Shown one piece after another: positions 58,154-64,000 of a stretch of DNA of 64,000 bases. The stretch's first letter is position 1. Each line of letters starts with the position of its first letter. Source of the DNA: Micrasema longulum. Taxonomy: Eukaryota; Arthropoda; Insecta; Trichoptera; Brachycentridae. Position numbers and translations under genes: made by a program. The notes beneath the pieces were generated by a model. The model was given only the letters and a program-made list of their open reading frames with translations. It made no database searches and had not been told where the DNA came from. The stretch spans positions 1-64,000 of the forward strand of contig JAGVSM010000932.1 in the NCBI GenBank assembly GCA_022494885.1, written 5' to 3'.

Positions 58154-59278
58154 CAGTAGTCTTTCAGTAATCCGCCACTCGATTATCCGACAATTACTAT
58201 AATCCGCGATTACTTCTACTAGTTGAAAGCACACAATCATGTTCTATAATTTGCCGATTTTTTTGCCTTTAGACTCGACTTAGTTCCTTTAGAAAAATTG
58301 ATTCAGAAAGTGATGAAAAACTCAGAACTTAAGCAAAATTATTATTATTATTATTATGGATAACTTATATAATAAAATACCTCAAGGGCGCTTTACATAG
58401 TGATTCTATTGTTAAATTAATTTAATTGAAGCTTTTAAATTTGTAATTTAATTAAAACAATTTATTTTGTTGTCACGTGCTACGGATTTATTCAAATGAT
58501 TTAGAGAACAAGTGGGTTTTAAGTTTTTTTCCGAAACATCACTTCACTTTCACAGCCTCGCACCTCTGCTGGGAGAGCATTCCATGCCATAGGGCCTGCG
58601 ACCGCAAATGCGCGTTCACTAAATTTAGTGCGCTGTTTGCGTAGAGGTATAATAACTTTTCCCTCTCGCCGTAGACGTAGCTGATCTAAGCGTGAGACGC
58701 CTGTCAGCTAGTTCATCTGGAATGCATAGTTCCCTTAGATATTCCGGAGCAGAGTTGTGCAGTGACTTATACATAAGCCAACAGAGTTTGTATTCGACCC
58801 TCTGTGGAAAACGTAGCCAGTGTAGTTCCCGAAGTAGTGGAGTGATATGACTGAACTTAGAGATTCCGAAAATAAGTCTCGCTGCGGCATTCAATACAGA
58901 TTGTAGGCGAGTCATTTTGTTCATTGGTAGACCTGCATAGATACCATTACAATAATCGACTCTTGACACTACAAACGCATTTATTAATTGACGGGCGGCA
59001 AAATGTTTTAGAAGAGTGGATTTTTTTAGAAGACATTTCTTACTGAAGACGAGCTCATAAATATATAAAGAGATTTAGATTCTGAGGATGAAGACAATAA
59101 TGATTGTCAAACTGCAGCTCATGCAGCCGAACCCTCACTAATTCCTTAATAAAAACTATTTTTACGAATGTCCTTTTTCAATTTTACAATATTTTGTATG
59201 TATGTATTATAATCCGCTGTTTTCACTAATTGGGCACTTGCCTGGTTTTTAGGGTGGCGGATTACTGAGAGGGTACTT
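58154..59278. mobile_element. Tigger-like transposon relic with nested LINE
   Basis: The left end CAGTAGTCTTTCAGTAATCC GCCAC and the right end (minus) AGTACCCTCTCAGTAATCCGCCAC are inverted repeats of the 'aatccgcca' pogo/Tigger type. After subtracting the nested LINE (58340-58997) about 470 bp remain, with acidic-coding scraps such as EIDSESDEKL near 58300 but no catalytic domain. Confidence 0.75.
58340..58997 (-). mobile_element. CR1/L2-like LINE, strongly 5'-truncated, 7-bp target duplication
   Basis: GCAAAAT flanks both sides (58333-58339, 58998-59004). The minus strand encodes the same C-terminus as 47465-47873 (MSRVDYCNGIYAGLPMNKMT onwards), with only a few amino-acid differences. It ends in (ATT/AAT)n. 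Here the frame across MNKMTRLQ is intact, where the 46405-48101 copy has lost one base, but this copy has its own shift after TARGK. Confidence 0.88.
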
Positions 59279-59940
59279 TAATGTTGATATATCACCGATT
59301 CATTTTTCTATGGGTTGTTTACTTTGTCCAACTTCAATGTAAATTTGGTTAAAAAATTATGTATATTATGTACTGATTATGTTAATGTATGTATATATTA
59401 ATATTTTTTTAGCATCATAGCATGAAAATTCCAAGGTATATTCTAAAAAGTACGCATTATGACTTCTTTATTTACAAAAAAGACAATGGTACAAAATGGT
59501 ATGCAAAATATAAAACACCCAGTTTTATCAGAGTTGCAATTTTTAAGATGTTCTATTGTTGTATTATATATACTTTATCAACAATATTTTTATTTAAATA
59601 AAAACAAACAACACAATAAAATTAGTAATTCAAACACTGACTTTTTGATTTTCCATGTTAAAATTTATTTATTGATTTTACATAATAACAACTGACGAGA
59701 TGAATTATCGAAGCCTAGAACTATTAGTAGATTGTATATATAATAAATTCATTCTCCAGTGCTATGGAGGTGACATAATATTTTTTTAAGCATTAATTAT
59801 ACCTAACGATTTCCATGCGTTAAGAAGATATGCTTTTTAACACATGTTTGTTTGTTGGTACTAATTATATTATACATTTGTCTAAACTTAAGTTAATAAT
59901 AAGGGATGAATTTTTAAATACTTACCATCAGCCATTCTCC
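59279..59940. other. AT-rich spacer
   Basis: No recognisable gene or repeat; the 59459-59695 open frame is low-complexity and without family features. Confidence 0.45.
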
Positions 59941-60556
59941 AAAAAGCTTTATAGAAAATAATGCTAAAACTGCCACCCACCTCACCTACCCCTCACATAC
60001 CCTATTTGAGCCAACTAATTTGCTAACTGTCAGACAACTTTATGTCAGAACGGTTCTAACTAACTTCTGGTCTTCAATAAATAATATAACCCAACAATAT
60101 ATTAAAACAGAATGTGCAACGAGCATTAACTTTAGGGTACCCCAAAGTAGAACTGCCTTTTTTAGAGGCATTTTACTGTATGAACCCAGATTTTTTAACA
60201 TGTTGGACCCTGACAAAAAGACGTCTGTCAGTTGCAATGCATATCTTATATAAGAAGATGGTGAACAGATGGATAAAAAGGAGACCGAATGGTTTCTTTG
60301 ACATAATATTTTGATTGTTTTAATTTTCAAATTGTATATCTTTATTTTTTATATTTTGTAATGCATGTTTATCAAATTTTTTATAATTTATTAGTAATCA
60401 TATGTTTATTTTTAAAAAATTATTATTATTGATTTTAATTATTTGAGAATCACTTCATCAACACAAGTAACAAAAAAGGTCCTGCCTAACCACGGGAAAT
60501 GTCTAGCTAGTCGGGACCGGAAACAAAGAACCTATGTATATTAAAAAACAGTGAAA
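59941..60556 (+). mobile_element. Jockey-like LINE 3' end
   Basis: The plus frame from 60020 reads LTVRQLYVRTVL, then INFRVPQSRTAFFRGILLYE and PRFFNML. This is the '..l.vrqly....VPrsrt.fgqrs..y.gp.lyN.Lp' tail of jockey-clade RTs. The 3' UTR contains CCACGGGAAATGTCTAGCTA and ends in (AATA)n at 60556. Confidence 0.6.
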
Positions 60557-60781
60557 TAAATAAATAAATGTGCTGTGGCTCAAGAATTCAATCCAGGGCA
60601 ACATTTTCCAATAAAATCTTTAATTATGTTGGTCAAGTGAACACATGTCAGTCAAAACTCTTTTTCTTCATCATAGGAACAGAAAATTTCAAATTCTTTG
60701 CACATTTTAAAATTACAACATTGAAGATATTGAGCATATGAAAAGTAATCGTATAATTTTAGTTAGATCCAATACAAAAAT

Positions 60782-61312
60782 TTAATAGCTAGGTTTACAC
60801 GAGGATAATACAATTGACAAGACAATATTGTCCTGTCCCAGCTACGTGAACAGTCTCAACCGTTCAGGCTGGGACAATGGGACATTTTTGCCATAGTTAA
60901 CACGCGGAATGCTTGCGAAAATGAATACACGATGGCGAGCAAGTTTGTGAAAAAGATTATTTATTTTATACCAAGATGTTTGTATTGGAATTATGGAGGG
61001 CGAACTAAATAATGAAAGAAAAAAAGAATGGGCGAAACCCAGCATTTCCAGAGCAGCTACAATCGCTTCCGCCACGTTTTTTCTGCACTATTTGTCACTA
61101 TAAGTTGGGCAACCGACGCGCTGTAAACAGTCATGTTCGCTAAATATACATATTAATTTTGTCATTTCTTATATTGATGTTGACTGTCTATCTCTAGGAC
61201 AATGTCTAAATTCATTGCCCTGCCCTCTAAATTTCTGTAGACACGAAGACAACAGGTCCGATGATGGGGCAGGACAATATTGTTCCTGTCTCCATGTGAA
61301 CCCTATTTAAGA
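60782..61312. mobile_element. TTAA-flanked element with imperfect terminal inverted repeats
   Basis: The left tip follows TTAA (TAGCTAGGTTTACACGAGGA...GACAATATTGTCCTG). The right tip, read on the minus strand, also follows TTAA (ATAGGGTTCACATGGAGACA...GAACAATATTGTCCTG). The shared subterminal CAATATTGTCCTG is exact. TTAA targets suggest a piggyBac-type non-autonomous element. The interior minus frame 61075-60842 has no recognisable domain. Confidence 0.55.
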
Positions 61313-64000
61313 CTGAGTGGAATTGAGGTTCTCTGGAAGGTTGATTACTGGAAATACGTGGGTCTCAAAATTGCAAAAATTTATTCAAAAAATAAAATTT
61401 ACGAATAGTGTGTCAGTGAAAAGTTTGTGTACATTAGATTCTTTGTTTTATTTCTTGTGCTCGAATTCTAAATTTCTGAAGAATTAATAGGATGATTGAT
61501 ACTTGTTTCATATATATATATATTATTTGAACACTATCTAAAACTAACCTTCATATTTATTAGGACTGCCATTTGTAGTTTTTTAATCTACAGACTTTCA
61601 AAATTTTTGTGAAAATCACCTTATCAATCGTGCTGGGCGCCATTTGCAATATATATGTTATAATTTTTGTTTTCATGGTATTTCGGTCCACTCATATATC
61701 ATAATTTAAAAATTTTTGTTACTTAAGTCATATAGGTATAAAACAATATGGAAATTTTGTAATATAATTTATATGCGTAAGGTTGTGTTTTATTTTCACT
61801 TTGATACTGCGAGATTATTATGTAGGCATGTACCATCGGACTGTAGGGAGAAGCTGAAAGGAAATGAAATGGGAAAAGATTATTTAGAAATGAAACAAGC
61901 TATTTATAGGACATCGAAGTGGGCATTATTTATTTAATCCGCATTCACATCAGAAAAACAGACGTACATTGTGTTTTGTTCTATTAGTAGATTTGTCCCT
62001 GGCGCAAAGACTTTACATTAACAAGAATAGCATATAAACTTTGTTTTCTATTTATTTTGATACGATGTTCAGAAAACATTTTCAATCCAGAATATTCAAA
62101 CTTTCATAGTCACAAATATCTTAGTCTATATTAGTTTTGTGCAAATAAAATCCTATATATTATCGATACAGTTCAAAGAATGTAAGCTTACTGACAAATT
62201 ACAAAATTCAACACGTCAATTACTTCGACGTCGTGAACAAATATTTATTTAAATAACTTGACTAATACGTAGTATGTAAAAAGCGTCATTTCAAATGTTT
62301 TTTACTCAATGGATGACAAATATAGGCAGTTCATCTTCCTTAACACCTACAAATTCATCCAACATTGTCCACTTTGGACTTACATTAAGTTCCCTCTGCT
62401 GATCACATTGAGACCTCTGCCAACCTCTAACACCATACACAGTACACCATCATTCCCCCTGTCATGTCATACCCGCTCTCAATGTAACAGTGGATTATTC
62501 AACTCAAATTACTTTATCAAAGCGGGTGCTTTTGCATGAACAATTCAAAAGAATACAGAGAACGACACTTTCATTCATTCCTATGGCCACATTGTAGTAC
62601 AAATTTCCTATCAGAAATAAAACAGCTCTCCGGTATTCTGAATTATGATTTTTTTTATTCACTTTAGTCAGAGTTATGGACAATGGAATAATTGACCATG
62701 ATCTGATTGAAGTAAGAAAGAAACAGTAACGTAATACAGAACTATAAACTAGGTAAGTCTAAGATCCCGAATACACACAAATGTGACCCAAACTCACAAT
62801 TGAACAATAATTTATTCAAGACCGGAAAACTCCTAAAATGAATCTGATTTATATGTAATATTAAACACCGAATCAGCACTTTTTTATTTACAAAAATACA
62901 AAAGGCTATCGAAGCCTTCAAAACTTTCAAACCAGAGAAGGGTAACCGGATAATGGGGTAGTAAGAATATGACAAAAAGTTGATAATGAATGTGGCTTCA
63001 TGAAATATTAGTAGAAAGAAATTAATCAGAATTTAACAATGAGCATTCTTCATTAATTAATCCAATGAATTAGTTGGTTCTGTATACCGATCAATGGGGT
63101 AAAAAGTAATATTTCACACTTTCATCTATTCTAGAATAAAATGTACATAACTTGATCTTTCTACAATTTGTTTTGTATTCATATTATCATTATCAATACA
63201 ATACTCGCCGCTTACGTACAACTTAATGCTTAGGTTCATTTCTCATTTAGAATTGTGCGGATTCTGAATTTGTTCAATCGGCTTGGAAAATTTCTAACAA
63301 TTTCAACTAAAATTAAAAGTATTTTATATTAGCGCACACTCGGAGCATTCAACATGTTTGCGCTATTAATCTCCAAGTATGTTTGTGCTCTGTGAAAGTT
63401 CTTTAATCCAAATGGAAAAGGAAAATGTGGCTTTCCGCATACGTCGCATGATCTTCACGTCACAAACGTGTGGAACTAGTAACATACATGAATTTAGATT
63501 GAATTTTAATTGATGTAATTTTACATGGTTAAATATTCCATTTCTTTTTTAACACCAAGTACACAATTCCCTATTTGTTGTTTTAATGTTAATTATTGAA
63601 TGCGAAATGCATCTAACTGATTACAAGTCAATAGATTCACCATACACATATAGCATTTTTATTCAACTCCAGAACTAGGTAACAATAAGGCTTATGTTAT
63701 CTTCTGGATAGTGAAAAGTAAATGCTTTTACTTAATGTATGAATGTATAAGGTATTACTTTCGCAAGAGACACTGGAATAAAATGATTTCTTTTAAAGTC
63801 TAAACAATATGTACTTGATAAAATCTTATGTCGAAGGGATGTATTTACACTAAGCCAGGTTTTAAATGAATATGTCAAGTTCGACCATACGACAGATACC
63901 TTTTACAATATTTATTTCTTAAAATAATTATACAGGAAATAAATACAACAGTATATATCTCAAAAAAGAGTACTTACCATATTTAAAAGATGTGAATAAA
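61313..64000. other. Gene-free right end of the window
   Basis: AT-rich. It holds a short (AT)n tract near 61510 and an open frame at 61716-61937 whose second half (LLCRHVPSDCREKLKGNEMG KDYLEMKQAIYRTS) has an ordinary protein-like composition but no match I recognise. At 63975 the minus strand shows a strong donor (ATATG|GTAAGTAC), so a minus-strand exon could begin just beyond the window. No partner exon was found inside. Confidence 0.35.

Noticed and set aside
61716..61937. 73-aa open frame with a protein-like second half
   Set aside because: I could not recognise a family or find companion exons; kept only as a note in the right-end entry.
63970..64000. Strong splice donor on the minus strand at the window edge
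   Set aside because: Only about 25 nt of possible exon are visible and no downstream acceptor or exon was found; not enough for a gene call.

Overview
This is an AT-rich animal (insect) nuclear window. It has intron-split genes, AATAAA polyadenylation signals, tRNA-derived SINEs, several non-LTR retrotransposon relics, Tigger/pogo, mariner and hAT remnants, MITEs, and short TTAGG (insect-type telomeric) tracts. The small heat-shock protein resembles insect l(2)efl. I cannot name the order.

Four protein-coding genes can be assembled exon by exon. (1) A small heat-shock protein (alpha-crystallin family, l(2)efl-like), + strand, coding exons 9534-9776 and 10344-10661, 186 aa, possibly with a non-coding first exon near 7336-7419. 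(2) GPI ethanolamine phosphate transferase 2 (PIGG), + strand, 12 coding exons over 12571-31447, 1052 aa. (3) An FKBP8-like membrane-anchored FKBP/TPR protein, - strand, 7 coding exons over 45733-38007, 379 aa. (4) Cdk5, + strand, 2 coding exons, 50911-51568 and 54705-54943, 298 aa. Every splice junction proposed has GT/AG and keeps the frame.

Layout: 1-7300 holds no recognisable gene, only transposon relics, a long palindrome and a GC-rich hairpin. 7300-10750 is the sHSP locus. 11411-11862 is a Tigger relic. 12571-31492 is PIGG, whose introns carry SINEs, a hAT nested in a LINE, a palindromic MITE, two pogo-like elements, a LINE and a deleted mariner. 31500-38000 is a convergent intergenic region with two MITEs. 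38007-45733 is the FKBP8-like gene. 46108-50795 is a 4.7-kb unit with about 0.5-kb inverted arms and hAT-like tips, sitting between the FKBP8-like and Cdk5 start codons, which are otherwise only about 490 bp apart and head to head. 50911-54943 is Cdk5, with an RNase H-bearing LINE in its intron. 54950-64000 has no recognisable gene but holds SINE copies, a Tigger with a nested LINE, a LINE tail and a TTAA-flanked element.

The four genes serve unrelated housekeeping or stress roles and form no pathway. The most unusual structures are the long-inverted-arm unit splitting the divergent FKBP8/Cdk5 promoter region, the nested insertions with readable target-site duplications, and the repeated short perfect hairpins, three of them inside LINE relics.
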